23,227 nt of DNA from an uncultured Oscillospiraceae bacterium (GCA_934526065.1 CAKSZX010000012.1:1-23227), one strand, 5' to 3'. Shown: positions 8,208 through 16,421, counted from the first letter of the stretch. Numbers and translations are program-made. Notes: generated by a model not told the origin, from the letters alone.

Positions 8208-8228
8208 GCTTTAAAAAGAGGTTTGATT

Positions 8229-8960
8229 ATGGATTTACAGGAAAAATTAAGCAAGTTACAAGAAATTGTTTATAATTCAAAGAATATTGTGTTTTTCGGC
8301 GGTGCAGGCGTAAGCACGGAATCGGGGCTGAAAGATTTTCGCTCACGGGACGGATTGTACAACGAGCATTATAAATATCCGCCGGAGGAAATATTGAGCC
8401 ATGACTTCTTCTTTCGGCATACGGAAGAATTTTACAGGTTTTACAGGGATAAAATGCTTCTTACGCCGGATATAAAACCAAATGCCGCCCACTTGTGGCT
8501 TGCAAGGCGGGAAAAGGCAGGTAAATTGTCACGGGTTATAACTCAAAACATAGACGGCTTGCACCAAGCGGCAGGCAGTAAGCGTGTATTGGAACTGCAC
8601 GGCACGGTACATAAAAATCACTGTTTGAAATGCGGCAAGTTCTACGATATGGATTATATAGCCCAAAGCAACGGCGTGCCCCATTGTGACTGCGGCGGCG
8701 TTATAAAGCCGGATGTGGTTTTGTACGGCGAAAGTCTTGACGAGTACACCGTATCACGGTCGGTAAGGGCAATAGAGAATGCGGATACACTTATTGTTGC
8801 AGGTACATCATTGACGGTTTATCCTGCCGCAGGGCTTATAAGATATTTCGGCGGGGATAACCTTGTTCTTATAAACAGGGACGCAACCGCGTACGACGGA
8901 CAAGCCGATTTAATAATAAACCACAGTGTCGGACGGGTTTTGGAGCAAATTACAATTTGA
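8229..8960 (+). CDS. Sir2-family NAD-dependent protein deacylase
   Basis: A 243-residue single-domain sirtuin that would remove acyl groups from protein lysines using NAD+. Visible motifs: GAGVSTESGLKDFRS (residues 25-39), TQNIDGLHQAAG (105-116), the catalytic His in LELHG (H124), four zinc Cys (C132, C135, C153, C155, the last pair as CDC), PDVVLYGE and AGTSLTVYPAAGL. The ATG at 8229 is supported by AGAGG about 6 bases upstream. An in-frame ATG at 8160 would put the terminator hairpin inside the protein and is unlikely. No clear promoter is visible between the terminator and the gene, so it may depend on read-through or a promoter inside the permease gene. Confidence 0.92.
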   Translation: MDLQEKLSKLQEIVYNSKNIVFFGGAGVSTESGLKDFRSRDGLYNEHYKYPPEEILSHDFFFRHTEEFYRFYRDKMLLTPDIKPNAAHLWLARREKAGKLSRVITQNIDGLHQAAGSKRVLELHGTVHKNHCLKCGKFYDMDYIAQSNGVPHCDCGGVIKPDVVLYGESLDEYTVSRSVRAIENADTLIVAGTSLTVYPAAGLIRYFGGDNLVLINRDATAYDGQADLIINHSVGRVLEQITI

Positions 8961-8961
8961 T

Positions 8962-8991
8962 TTGCACAAAATAATCAATAAAAAATATAAT
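8962..8991 (+). promoter_or_regulatory. Promoter of the GT51 gene
   Basis: TTGCAC (8962-8967) and a perfect TATAAT (8986-8991) with an 18-base spacer. The predicted start is near 8998, giving a very short leader before the AGAGGG ribosome site and the GTG at 9011. Confidence 0.65.
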
Positions 8992-9010
8992 TTAGTAAGA
9001 GGGTGTATCG

Positions 9011-9622
9011 GTGAAAAAATTTATTAAACGGTTTACGGTCATTGTTTTGTTTTCGGCTGTGGCTGTTTGCGTGGTGTGTGGGCCTATGATAAAATCAGGT
9101 TATGAAATGTACAAACAGGCTGTTTTGCGGCAACCTATAGAAGAAAAGGTTCGGCAGATACGCCAAAGCCGGCGGTACACGGAATTTGATGAAATATCCC
9201 CGGAATTTATCGAGAGGCTTTTGGCATCGGAGGACAGAAGATTTTACTATCACCGAGCCATTGACCCCATAGCCCTTGCAAGAGCAGTTGTGGTTAATAT
9301 CACAAAAGGCGAATACGAGCAAGGGGGCAGTACCATAACCCAGCAACTTGCAAAAAATATGTATTTTTCTTTTGAGAAAAAAGTTGAACGCAAAATAGCC
9401 GAGGTATTTGTGGCAAGCAAGCTGGAGGACGAGTATTCGAAAAATGATATTTTGGCGTTGTATTGCGCCATGGCGTATTTCGGCGAAAACTGCTATGGGG
9501 TAAAACAAGCAAGTTTACACTATTACGGTGTGGAGCCTGCCCGGCTTAATCGGGAACAGGCCGCCGAATTGGTTGCAACTTTAAAGGCCCCAAGCGTGTT
9601 TAATCCGTCGACAATGGGCTGA
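9011..9622 (+). CDS. Monofunctional peptidoglycan glycosyltransferase (GT51)
   Basis: Polymerises lipid II into glycan strands at the outer face of the membrane. An N-terminal anchor helix (residues 8-25) precedes a single GT51 domain. The catalytic motif is ASEDRRFYYH with E74 as expected base, followed by GGSTITQQLAKN (105-116), the RKxxE motif (R128 to E131), YFGENCYGV and AELVATLKAPS. At 203 residues it ends right after the GT51 core; no transpeptidase domain follows. The usual HxGID is HRAID here, with Ala for Gly. The start is a GTG supported by AGAGGG about 6 bases upstream. It has its own promoter, and a second promoter follows before prfC. Confidence 0.9.
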   Translation: MKKFIKRFTVIVLFSAVAVCVVCGPMIKSGYEMYKQAVLRQPIEEKVRQIRQSRRYTEFDEISPEFIERLLASEDRRFYYHRAIDPIALARAVVVNITKGEYEQGGSTITQQLAKNMYFSFEKKVERKIAEVFVASKLEDEYSKNDILALYCAMAYFGENCYGVKQASLHYYGVEPARLNREQAAELVATLKAPSVFNPSTMG

Positions 9623-9653
9623 AAGATTTTTCTTTTAAAATTTAATTAAAAAG

Positions 9654-9682
9654 TTGATATTCCTAAATAAATATGATAAAAT
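9654..9682 (+). promoter_or_regulatory. Promoter of prfC
   Basis: TTGATA (9654-9659), a 17-base spacer and TAAAAT (9677-9682). The predicted start is near 9690, with a leader of about 50 bases before the GTG at 9742. Confidence 0.75.
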
Positions 9683-9741
9683 ACTTAGCTGTATGTATTG
9701 AATTAAATGTTTTTATTGCTTAAACCAAATCGGAGGATTTT

Positions 9742-11334
9742 GTGAAGGACTTTTTAAATCAGATAGAAAAAAGGCGTACATTCGCCATAATTTCCCACCC
9801 TGACGCAGGTAAGACAACTCTTACCGAAAAATTACTTCTCTACGGAGGAGCAATTCAGCAGGCAGGTATTGTAAAGGGTAAAAAAGGCGCAAGAGCCGCC
9901 ACATCGGACTGGATGGAAATTGAAAAACAGCGTGGTATTTCCGTTACAAGTTCCGTTTTGCAGTTTAACTATGACGGTTACTGTGTAAATATTTTGGACA
10001 CACCGGGACACCAGGACTTTTCCGAGGATACTTACCGCACACTTATGGCTGCGGACAGCGCCGTAATGGTTATCGACTGTGCCAAAGGCGTTGAGGCGCA
10101 GACAATAAAACTTTTTAAAGTTTGCACATTGCGCCATATTCCTATATTTACATTTATAAATAAAATGGACAGAGATTCCCGTGACCCATTTGAACTTATG
10201 GAGGAAATCGAGAATATTTTGGGTATTCAGACATACCCGATGAACTGGCCTATCGGTTCAGGTAAAGAATTTAAGGGCGTTTATGACAGAAACCGCCACG
10301 AGATAATGGCTTTTAAGAGCGACGGCAAAGTCGGCGTGCATCAGGCACAGGCCATCAGCGCAAAGCTGGGTGACCCGGGTCTTGATGATTTGATTACGGC
10401 ACCGTTACATGAAACTCTTGTAAATGACATCGAACTTTTGGACGGCGCTTCCTATGAGTTTGACAAGGAAAAAGTTGATAAAGGTCAGCTTACACCGGTA
10501 TTCTTTGGTTCGGCTCTTACAAACTTCGGTGTTGAACCGTTTATAAAAGAATTTTTAAATCTCACACAAACCCCATTGCCGAGACATTCTTCAGCCGGTA
10601 TGATTGACCCCATGAGCGATGATTTTTCCGCTTTTGTATTTAAAATACAGGCCAATATGAACAAGGCTCACCGAGACAGAATTGCGTTTATGCGTATTGT
10701 AAGCGGCAAGTTTGAAAGAGGCATGGATGTTTACCATGTGCAGGGCGGAAAAAAAGTAAGGCTGTCACAGAGTACACAGCTTATGGCCAGCGAGAGAGAA
10801 ATTGTTGATGAGGCTTATGCCGGGGATATTATCGGTATTTTCGACCCGGGTATTTTTTCTATCGGCGACACCGTTACAACCGCAAAAGAACCTTTTACAT
10901 TTGACAGTATTCCTACATTTGCCCCTGAGCATTTTGCGAGAATTACCCAGGTTGACACAATGAAGAGAAAACAATTTGTAAAGGGCATGGAGCAGATTGC
11001 ACAAGAGGGCGCTATCCAGATATTCAGAGAAGTGGGCGCAGGTTTTGAGGAAGTTACCGTAGGCGTTGTAGGCGTTTTGCAGCTTGAAGTTTTGGAACAC
11101 CGCCTTAAAACCGAATACGGCGTGGATATAAGAATGACAAATTTGCCCTATCAGTATATCAGATGGATTGAAAATGAAGAGGTGAACCCTCGTTCCTTGA
11201 ATATCACAAGCGATACAAAACTTCTTGAAGATGCAAAGAACAGAAAACTTCTTCTTTTCACAAGCCGGTGGAATATCAACTGGGCAACGGAAAAGAACCC
11301 GGATTTAAAGCTTGTTGAAGTGGCACAGAACTAA
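9742..11334 (+). CDS. prfC: Peptide chain release factor 3 (RF3)
   Basis: A translational GTPase that removes RF1 and RF2 from the ribosome after peptide release. The 530-residue length is typical. G1 is SHPDAGKTT (residues 18-26), G2 lies at QRGISV, G3 is DTPGH (86-90) and G4 is NKMD (140-143). The WPIGSGKEFKGVYDR segment and the GAGFEEVTVGVVGVLQLEVL region are characteristic of RF3 as against EF-G. The start is a GTG with a strong GGAGG (9732-9736) 5 bases upstream. It is monocistronic, with its own promoter and a two-tier terminator. Confidence 0.96.
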   Translation: MKDFLNQIEKRRTFAIISHPDAGKTTLTEKLLLYGGAIQQAGIVKGKKGARAATSDWMEIEKQRGISVTSSVLQFNYDGYCVNILDTPGHQDFSEDTYRTLMAADSAVMVIDCAKGVEAQTIKLFKVCTLRHIPIFTFINKMDRDSRDPFELMEEIENILGIQTYPMNWPIGSGKEFKGVYDRNRHEIMAFKSDGKVGVHQAQAISAKLGDPGLDDLITAPLHETLVNDIELLDGASYEFDKEKVDKGQLTPVFFGSALTNFGVEPFIKEFLNLTQTPLPRHSSAGMIDPMSDDFSAFVFKIQANMNKAHRDRIAFMRIVSGKFERGMDVYHVQGGKKVRLSQSTQLMASEREIVDEAYAGDIIGIFDPGIFSIGDTVTTAKEPFTFDSIPTFAPEHFARITQVDTMKRKQFVKGMEQIAQEGAIQIFREVGAGFEEVTVGVVGVLQLEVLEHRLKTEYGVDIRMTNLPYQYIRWIENEEVNPRSLNITSDTKLLEDAKNRKLLLFTSRWNINWATEKNPDLKLVEVAQN

Positions 11335-11351
11335 AATTTAACAATTTAAGG

Positions 11352-11403
11352 GCAGACAACCGTGCAAAGGCAAAAATGTTTTTGCGGGGCGGTCTGCTTT
11401 TTT
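11352..11403 (+). terminator. Terminator of prfC
   Basis: A nested hairpin: outer stem GCAGAC (11352-11357) with GTCTGC (11392-11397), inner stem GCAAAA with TTTTGC around 11370-11385, then a run of six T residues. It begins 18 bases after the prfC stop. Confidence 0.8.
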
Positions 11404-11454
11404 ATATGTTATAAATTTTTGTTGTAAAATTTGGACAAGGTGCGCTATCGTGCT

Positions 11455-11481
11455 TTGGTAAAATAAGTGATATAATATAAT
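11455..11481 (+). promoter_or_regulatory. Possible promoter of the GH13 gene
   Basis: Two overlapping TATAAT hexamers at 11471-11476 and 11476-11481. The best -35 match is TTGGTA (11455-11460) with a short 15-base spacer, so the -10 is convincing and the -35 is not. The gene start is 24 bases downstream. No operator or carbon catabolite (cre) site was recognised. Confidence 0.4.
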
Positions 11482-11504
11482 AAATAAAATAAGGAGATTA
11501 TAAA

Positions 11505-13184
11505 ATGATTTTACAGAAAGAAAAAGATTGGTGGAAAAATGCCTCGGTGTACCAGATTTACCCAAAGAGTTTTTATGATTCCAACGGTGACGGCTACGGC
11601 GATTTGGAGGGCATAAGACAAAAATTACCCTACATAAAAAGCCTTGGAGTGGATGTTATTTGGATTTGCCCGTATTTTAAAAGCCCACAGGCAGATAACG
11701 GTTACGACATTTCCGATTACTACACCGTGGACAGCATTTTCGGCACAAATGAAGATTTAAGGCGACTTGTTGACGATTGCCATAATATGGGCCTTAAATT
11801 TGTAATGGACTTGGTGGCAAATCATACTTCCGACGAACACGAATGGTTCAAAAAAGCTCTTGCCGGCGATGAACATTATATGAATTACTACTATTTCAGA
11901 GACCCGAAGGACGGGGAAGAACCATGTAACTGGCGGAGCGTTTTCGGCGGCAGCGCTTGGGAGTATGTTCCCGGCTTAAACAAGTATTATCTCCACACCT
12001 TCCATAAAAAACAGCCTGATTTGAACTGGAACAACAAAGAAACGGTTGATAATATAATAAAAATAATGAAAGACTGGGCGGAATTCGGCGTTGACGGTTT
12101 CAGACTTGACGCCATAAATTACCTGGACAAAGATTTGACATTTCCTGATGTTGAGCCTATGCCAGGATCAAAATACGGCTTCGGCACGGAATTTTACGCC
12201 AACAGACCAAAGGTAAACGACCACTTTGCAAGATTGAACAAGGAAGTTTTTACCCCTTACAATATGATGACCGTTGCTGAGGTTGCATATATAGAACCGC
12301 AGGTGGCAAGGGAATACTGCGGTATTCACCGTCCGGAGCTTGATATGCTTTATATTTTCGACCTTTTGAATTTCGACCAAGAGGGCTATGATAAATTCAA
12401 ACCCCTTCCATTTGATGTAAAGGCATTTAAGCAGGCAATTTTCCACTGGCAGGATGTGGTAAAGGATTTTGGCCATTTGGCACTGTTTTTCTCAAATCAC
12501 GATCAGGCCAGAAGTGTAAGCCGTTTCGGCTGTGACAGTGAGGAATATCACGATTTGTCCTGCAAAATGCAGGGCAACGCCATGTATATGTTAAAGGGCA
12601 CGCCCTATATTTACCAAGGCGAAGAAATAGGTATGACAAATCTTGATTACACCGATGTAAGGGACTTCCACGATGTTGAGGTTTTGGCAACATACGAAGA
12701 AAATGTAATTAAAAACGGCGAACCTGCCGAAAAGTGGCTTAAATTGTTTAACAGCCGCAGCCGTGACTGCGGCAGAAGCCCTATGCAGTGGGATGACAGC
12801 AAAAACGGCGGTTTTTCCCTGGGAACACCTTGGCAAAAGACAAACGGAAATTATAAGAGTATAAATGTTCGGGCTCAGGAAAATGATGAAAATTCACCTC
12901 TCAATTTCTACAAAGAGCTTTTAAAAGTAAGAAAAAATTTAAAGAGCGTACAAAATGGTGCGGTTGTACCTTTTGACATTGAAAGCGAAAACACAATGTG
13001 TTATGCCCGCACATTTGAGAACGAAACCGTTATAAGCGTAAACAACTTTAAAAACACAACCTGTAAGGTGGAACTGCCACAGGGCAAATTTAAAGTCTTG
13101 CTTACAAACTACGGGGATGCAAAGAAAATTGAAAAAGAAATCACCCTTCGCCCTTATGAGTGCATAACTGCAATAAAAGAATAA
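11505..13184 (+). CDS. GH13 alpha-glucosidase (oligo-glucosidase type)
   Basis: A cytoplasmic glycoside hydrolase of 559 residues releasing glucose from short alpha-glucans. Conserved regions are in order: region I DLVANH (102-107), region V QPDLNW (170-175), region II GFRLDAIN with nucleophile D202, region III TVAEV with acid/base E259, and region IV FFSNHDQ with D333. The calcium-site-like DSNGDGYGDLEG loop is at 25-36. No signal peptide is present. The residue after the nucleophile is Ala203; alpha-1,6-specific members usually have Val there, so alpha-1,4 activity is more likely (inference). No sugar transporter or PTS genes lie nearby. The ATG has AAGGAG about 8 bases upstream. Trehalose-6-phosphate hydrolase is an alternative. 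Confidence 0.88.
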   Translation: MILQKEKDWWKNASVYQIYPKSFYDSNGDGYGDLEGIRQKLPYIKSLGVDVIWICPYFKSPQADNGYDISDYYTVDSIFGTNEDLRRLVDDCHNMGLKFVMDLVANHTSDEHEWFKKALAGDEHYMNYYYFRDPKDGEEPCNWRSVFGGSAWEYVPGLNKYYLHTFHKKQPDLNWNNKETVDNIIKIMKDWAEFGVDGFRLDAINYLDKDLTFPDVEPMPGSKYGFGTEFYANRPKVNDHFARLNKEVFTPYNMMTVAEVAYIEPQVAREYCGIHRPELDMLYIFDLLNFDQEGYDKFKPLPFDVKAFKQAIFHWQDVVKDFGHLALFFSNHDQARSVSRFGCDSEEYHDLSCKMQGNAMYMLKGTPYIYQGEEIGMTNLDYTDVRDFHDVEVLATYEENVIKNGEPAEKWLKLFNSRSRDCGRSPMQWDDSKNGGFSLGTPWQKTNGNYKSINVRAQENDENSPLNFYKELLKVRKNLKSVQNGAVVPFDIESENTMCYARTFENETVISVNNFKNTTCKVELPQGKFKVLLTNYGDAKKIEKEITLRPYECITAIKE

Positions 13185-13200
13185 ACCGTTTAATATTTTT

Positions 13201-13232
13201 AATCCTCCGCCTTTCGGGACGGAGGATTTTTT
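13201..13232 (+). terminator. Terminator of the GH13 gene
   Basis: A GC-rich 9-bp stem AATCCTCCG (13201-13209) pairs with CGGAGGATT (13220-13228), with an extra CC/GG pairing inside the loop, and ends in six T residues. It begins 16 bases after the stop. Confidence 0.9.
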
Positions 13233-13315
13233 ACCGGAATTTTACAAAACTTTGATACCCGATTTTATATCTGTTTGATATTATCATATCGTAAATTGAA
13301 ATATAAGGAGAAAAC

Positions 13316-15064
13316 ATGACTATATTTGATTTTTTGAATATGATAGGCGGTTTGTGCCTATTTTTGTTCGGTATGAATTTAATGGGACAAGCACTTGAAC
13401 GCCGGGCAGGCAGTAAACTGCGTACACTGCTTGCAAAAATGACGGATCGCAAGTGGGTGGGTTTACTTACAGGCTTGGGCATAACTGCGGTTATACAAAG
13501 CTCTTCTGCCACAACGGTTATGGTTGTGGGTTTTGTAAACTCCGGCCTTATGACTTTAAAGCAGTCAATAAATGTTATAATGGGCGCCAATATCGGCACA
13601 ACCGTTACGGCATGGCTTTTAAGCCTTGCAGGGATTGACAGCGGCAATATTTTTATAAAACTTTTAAAACCCTCATCTTTTACACCTGTTCTTGCACTCA
13701 TAGGTATTATCCTATATATGTTCGGCAAAAGCGACCGCAAAAAGGATGTAGGCCTTATCTTACTCAGCTTTGCAACCCTTATGTACGGCATGGAAACAAT
13801 GTCCTCATCTGTGTCGGGGCTTAAAAATGTCCCGGAATTCCGGCAGATATTTTTGATGTTTTCAAACCCGATTTTAGGTGTTTTGGCAGGAGCCATACTC
13901 ACAGGTATAATTCAATCCTCATCTGCTTCCGTGGGTATTTTGCAGGCTTTGGCGTCAACAGGTCGGGTTTCTTACGGGGCGGCAATACCTATCATAATGG
14001 GTCAAAATATAGGTACTTGCGTAACCGCTATGATTTCTTCGGTTGGAGCAAACAAAAACGCCAAGCGTGCGGCTCTTGTTCACCTGAGCTTTAATATTAT
14101 AGGTACGGCTGTATGGCTTACGGTGTTCTGCATAGTAAAAGCGATTTTCGCCCCGGCTATTTTAAATCAATCGGCTTCGCTTTTGGGCATAGCTGTTTCA
14201 CACTCTCTGTTTAATGTATTGTGTACTATTTTGCTTGTGCCTATGAGCGATGTTTTGGAAAAAATAGTTTGTAGGATTATCCCAGACGGCAAAAAGCCTC
14301 AGGAGGAGACCGAGCTTGATATCCGTCTTTTGGCAACCCCTGCCATCGCATTGGAAAGATGCAGCGATTTGATGAACACAATGGCGAAAACTTCACTTTT
14401 GGCCTTGACCGGCAGTCTTACCGCAATTTTTGACAAAGAGAAAAATGTGATAGATGAAATTAAGCGGCGGGAAAATAAAACCGACCATTACGAGGACCTT
14501 ATCGGCACATATCTTGTAAAGCTAAGTGCACAAAAGATAAATGAAAACGACAGTATGACCGCCGCCGAATATTTAAGGCTTATAAGCGATTTTGAGAGAA
14601 TAGCCGACCACAGTGTAAATATCATAAACTCTGTGACAGAGTTGAGAGAAAAGGAACTTGAATTTTCTCCTAAGGCTAAAAATGAGCTTGTTATTCTTAC
14701 CGGCGCTGTTGAAGAAATTTGCAATCTTGCTTTTACCTCTTTTATAAACAGCGATATAAAAACAGCCGAAAAGGTAGAGCCTTTAAAACAAGTTATTTGC
14801 GATGCTAAGGAAGAGATCAGGGCAAAGCATATTTTGAGATTACAAAAAGGGGAGTGCAGTATTGAAACCGGTTTTGTCTTAGTGGATTTGCTTACAAATC
14901 TTGAAAGAGTAAGCGACCATTGTTCAAATATCGCCGCCTGTGTTATGGATACACGGCAGCACAACCTTAATTTGCACGAAAGTGTAAGCAATTACAGAAA
15001 ACACAACGAAGAATACGAACAGAATTTGAAAGTATTTGAGAAAAAATATGCCGTTATAGGCTGA
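13316..15064 (+). CDS. Na+/phosphate cotransporter family protein with PhoU-like tail
   Basis: A 582-residue membrane protein. The N-terminal half (to about 320) has the two inverted Na/Pi-cotransporter repeats, each with the family QSSS motif: QSSSATT at residues 61-67 and QSSSASVG at 200-207, plus GANIGTTVTA and GQNIGTCVTA. About eight hydrophobic segments are seen. From about residue 345 to 560 follows a helical PhoU-like region with paired RIADHSVNI and RVSDHCSNI motifs. Members probably import or export phosphate with sodium, and the PhoU part may regulate this. The ATG has an AAGGAG site about 7 bases upstream. Only weak TTGATA-like promoter elements are seen upstream (13252-13284). Confidence 0.92.
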   Translation: MTIFDFLNMIGGLCLFLFGMNLMGQALERRAGSKLRTLLAKMTDRKWVGLLTGLGITAVIQSSSATTVMVVGFVNSGLMTLKQSINVIMGANIGTTVTAWLLSLAGIDSGNIFIKLLKPSSFTPVLALIGIILYMFGKSDRKKDVGLILLSFATLMYGMETMSSSVSGLKNVPEFRQIFLMFSNPILGVLAGAILTGIIQSSSASVGILQALASTGRVSYGAAIPIIMGQNIGTCVTAMISSVGANKNAKRAALVHLSFNIIGTAVWLTVFCIVKAIFAPAILNQSASLLGIAVSHSLFNVLCTILLVPMSDVLEKIVCRIIPDGKKPQEETELDIRLLATPAIALERCSDLMNTMAKTSLLALTGSLTAIFDKEKNVIDEIKRRENKTDHYEDLIGTYLVKLSAQKINENDSMTAAEYLRLISDFERIADHSVNIINSVTELREKELEFSPKAKNELVILTGAVEEICNLAFTSFINSDIKTAEKVEPLKQVICDAKEEIRAKHILRLQKGECSIETGFVLVDLLTNLERVSDHCSNIAACVMDTRQHNLNLHESVSNYRKHNEEYEQNLKVFEKKYAVIG

Positions 15065-15106
15065 TATAAGATTTCGCTAATGCGTATTTAGGGAAAAATA
15101 TTCTAA

Positions 15107-15139
15107 AAATAAAAGACGGTGGGTCACCGTCTTTTATTT
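15107..15139. terminator. Bidirectional terminator between convergent genes
   Basis: A perfect 15-bp stem pairs 15107-15121 with 15125-15139 around a 3-base loop, with A/T-rich tails on both sides. It lies between the stops of the Na/Pi transporter (plus) and the ZIP transporter (minus) and can serve both. Confidence 0.85.
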
Positions 15140-15154
15140 ATTATAATGTAAAAT

Positions 15155-15931
15155 TTATCCCAAAGCCACATCAAGTACCATCATAAGGGCAAAGCCCACG
15201 GCGGCGCCTATTGTGCCAAGGTTTGAATGTTCGCCGCTTTGACATTCGGGTATCAATTCTTCGATAACCACATACATCATTGCTCCTGCGGCAAATGATA
15301 AAAAATAGGGCAAAAGAGGCAAAATGTGGGATGTCAACAGCAAGGTTATTATCGCTCCCACCGGTTCCACCGCACCGGAGAGAACACCGTAGAAAAATGC
15401 CTTGCCTTTGCTCATGCCTTCACCTTTTAAAGGCATTGAGATAATTGCACCCTCTGGAAAATTTTGTATGGCTATGCCCACAGACAGCGCAAGTGCGCTT
15501 GTAAGGGTAATCCGTGGGTTTTCTCCTATTGCGCCGGCGCATGTAACCCCGACTGCCATGCCCTCCGGTATGTTATGTATCGTAACCGCAAAAAGCATCA
15601 TGGCTGTTTTGGAAAACACGCCTTTGTCAACGCCCTCCGGCTTTGTGCTTTTTAAATGCAGATGGGGTACAATGCTGTCTATCAGCAAAAGAAAAACAAT
15701 GCCCAAGGCAAAACCTATTAAAGCAGGCAACCAAGAAATTTTGCCCCGTTGCCGGGCTAAGTCAATAGACGGTATCAACAGCGACCAAACAGAGGCGGCT
15801 ATCATAACCCCGGCGGCAAACCCCAAAAGAATTTTTTCAGTTTTGGAGTTTATCTTATCTTTCATAAAAAATACGGTAAAAGCACCTAAGCTTGTGCCGA
15901 TAAACGGTATTGCAAGTATGGCAACTTCCAT
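15155..15931 (-). CDS. ZIP-family divalent metal transporter
   Basis: A 258-residue membrane protein with about eight helices. The two ZIP metal-site helices carry HNIPEGMAVG and QNFPEGAIIS; Gln replaces the first His of the second motif, as in GufA-like members. A further site helix holds VVIEELIPE. A His-containing loop (PHLHLK) precedes helix 4. It would import Zn2+, Fe2+ or Mn2+. It is divergent from the feo cluster, and its promoter carries the same TTAGC-N4-GCTAA operator, which favours iron or manganese over zinc. The ATG has AAGGAG about 10 bases upstream. Confidence 0.9.
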   Translation of the reverse strand: MEVAILAIPFIGTSLGAFTVFFMKDKINSKTEKILLGFAAGVMIAASVWSLLIPSIDLARQRGKISWLPALIGFALGIVFLLLIDSIVPHLHLKSTKPEGVDKGVFSKTAMMLFAVTIHNIPEGMAVGVTCAGAIGENPRITLTSALALSVGIAIQNFPEGAIISMPLKGEGMSKGKAFFYGVLSGAVEPVGAIITLLLTSHILPLLPYFLSFAAGAMMYVVIEELIPECQSGEHSNLGTIGAAVGFALMMVLDVALG

Positions 15932-15971
15932 AATATATAATCTCCTTAAAAAGTTAGATTTTTGAAATTGA

Positions 15972-15987
15972 GTTAGCGAAAGCTAAC
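15972..15987 (-). promoter_or_regulatory. Inverted-repeat operator at the ZIP promoter
   Basis: GTTAGC-gaaa-GCTAAC, a perfect 6-bp inverted repeat with a 4-base centre, containing the TTAGC-N4-GCTAA unit at 15973-15986. On the minus strand it begins 9 bases after the -10 element, so it covers the predicted start of transcription. The same unit occurs twice at the feoA promoter and twice upstream of feoB. Confidence 0.75.
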
Positions 15988-15996
15988 CGCACTTAT

Positions 15997-16024
15997 ATTA
16001 TATCACTTATTCTAAAAATGTAAA
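15997..16024 (-). promoter_or_regulatory. Promoter of the ZIP gene
   Basis: On the minus strand TTTACA (16024-16019), a 16-base spacer and a perfect TATAAT (16002-15997). The predicted start is near 15990, at the edge of the operator. Confidence 0.7.
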
Positions 16025-16045
16025 CAAAAATATTAAAATAAAAAA

Positions 16046-16058
16046 TTAGTTAGCCTAA
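16046..16058. promoter_or_regulatory. DtxR-box-like half palindrome between the divergent promoters
   Basis: The sequence TTAG-TTAGCCTAA holds the TTAGCCTAA core known from the centre of DtxR/IdeR boxes. It lies between the -35 elements of the ZIP and feo promoters. Its spacing differs from the TTAGC-N4-GCTAA operators, so it may be a distinct or accessory site. Evidence is one copy only. Confidence 0.35.
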
Positions 16059-16081
16059 GACAACTTTTTTGCGAAAAACTA

Positions 16082-16110
16082 TTGACAAGATAATAAAGTT
16101 AGTGTATTAT
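16082..16110 (+). promoter_or_regulatory. Promoter of the feo operon
   Basis: A perfect TTGACA (16082-16087), a 17-base spacer and TATTAT (16105-16110). The predicted start is near 16117, directly before the double operator. Confidence 0.85.
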
Positions 16111-16118
16111 ATTCACAG

Positions 16119-16146
16119 TTAGCAAGAGCTAATTAGCAAAGGCTAA
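16119..16146 (+). promoter_or_regulatory. Double inverted-repeat operator of the feo operon
   Basis: Two TTAGC-N4-GCTAA units sit end to end with no gap: 16119-16132 (centre aaga) and 16133-16146 (centre aaag). They begin 8 bases after the -10 element, so a bound repressor would block the start of transcription. The leader continues to an AGAGGTGGG ribosome site before feoA. Confidence 0.8.
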
Positions 16147-16182
16147 TCAGAGAAAAGTAAACTTTAAAAGAGGTGGGATTTT

Positions 16183-16410
16183 ATGTTACCATTATCACTT
16201 GCCACAATGGGCAAGAAATATAAAGTTATCAGAATCAACGGTCGAGATGAACAAAAGCGACACCTTAATAACTTGGGCTTTGTAGAGGGAGAAACTGTAC
16301 AGATTGCCAACGAGTTGGAAGGCAACTTGATAATTGCCGTTAAGGATAGCAGAATTGCTCTCAGCAAGGAAATGTCAAATCGTATCGTTGTTGAAGAAAT
16401 AAATGAATAA
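16183..16410 (+). CDS. feoA: FeoA-domain protein 1
   Basis: A 75-residue cytoplasmic SH3-like FeoA protein, an accessory to the FeoB ferrous iron transporter. Family features include the KxxVxRINGRDEQKRHLNNLGF region, the GFVEGETVQIA turn and the closing strand NRIVVEEI. It is the first gene of the cluster, followed 8 to 11 bases later by a second, only distantly similar feoA. Two separate FeoA proteins before FeoB is a common clostridial arrangement. Confidence 0.9.
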   Translation: MLPLSLATMGKKYKVIRINGRDEQKRHLNNLGFVEGETVQIANELEGNLIIAVKDSRIALSKEMSNRIVVEEINE

Positions 16411-16421
16411 GGAGAAAAATG

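Noticed and set aside
8160..8228. N-terminal extension of the sirtuin overlapping the permease stop
   Set aside because: It would translate the terminator hairpin and adds residues not typical of the family; the ATG at 8229 has a proper ribosome site.
13252..13297. Promoter of the Na/Pi transporter
   Set aside because: Several TTGATA- and TATTAT-like hexamers occur, but none has a 16-18 base spacer with a good partner, so I do not list one.
16082..16146. Fur box at the feo promoter
   Set aside because: No TGATAATNATTATCA-like sequence is seen; the palindromes present are TTAGC-N4-GCTAA.
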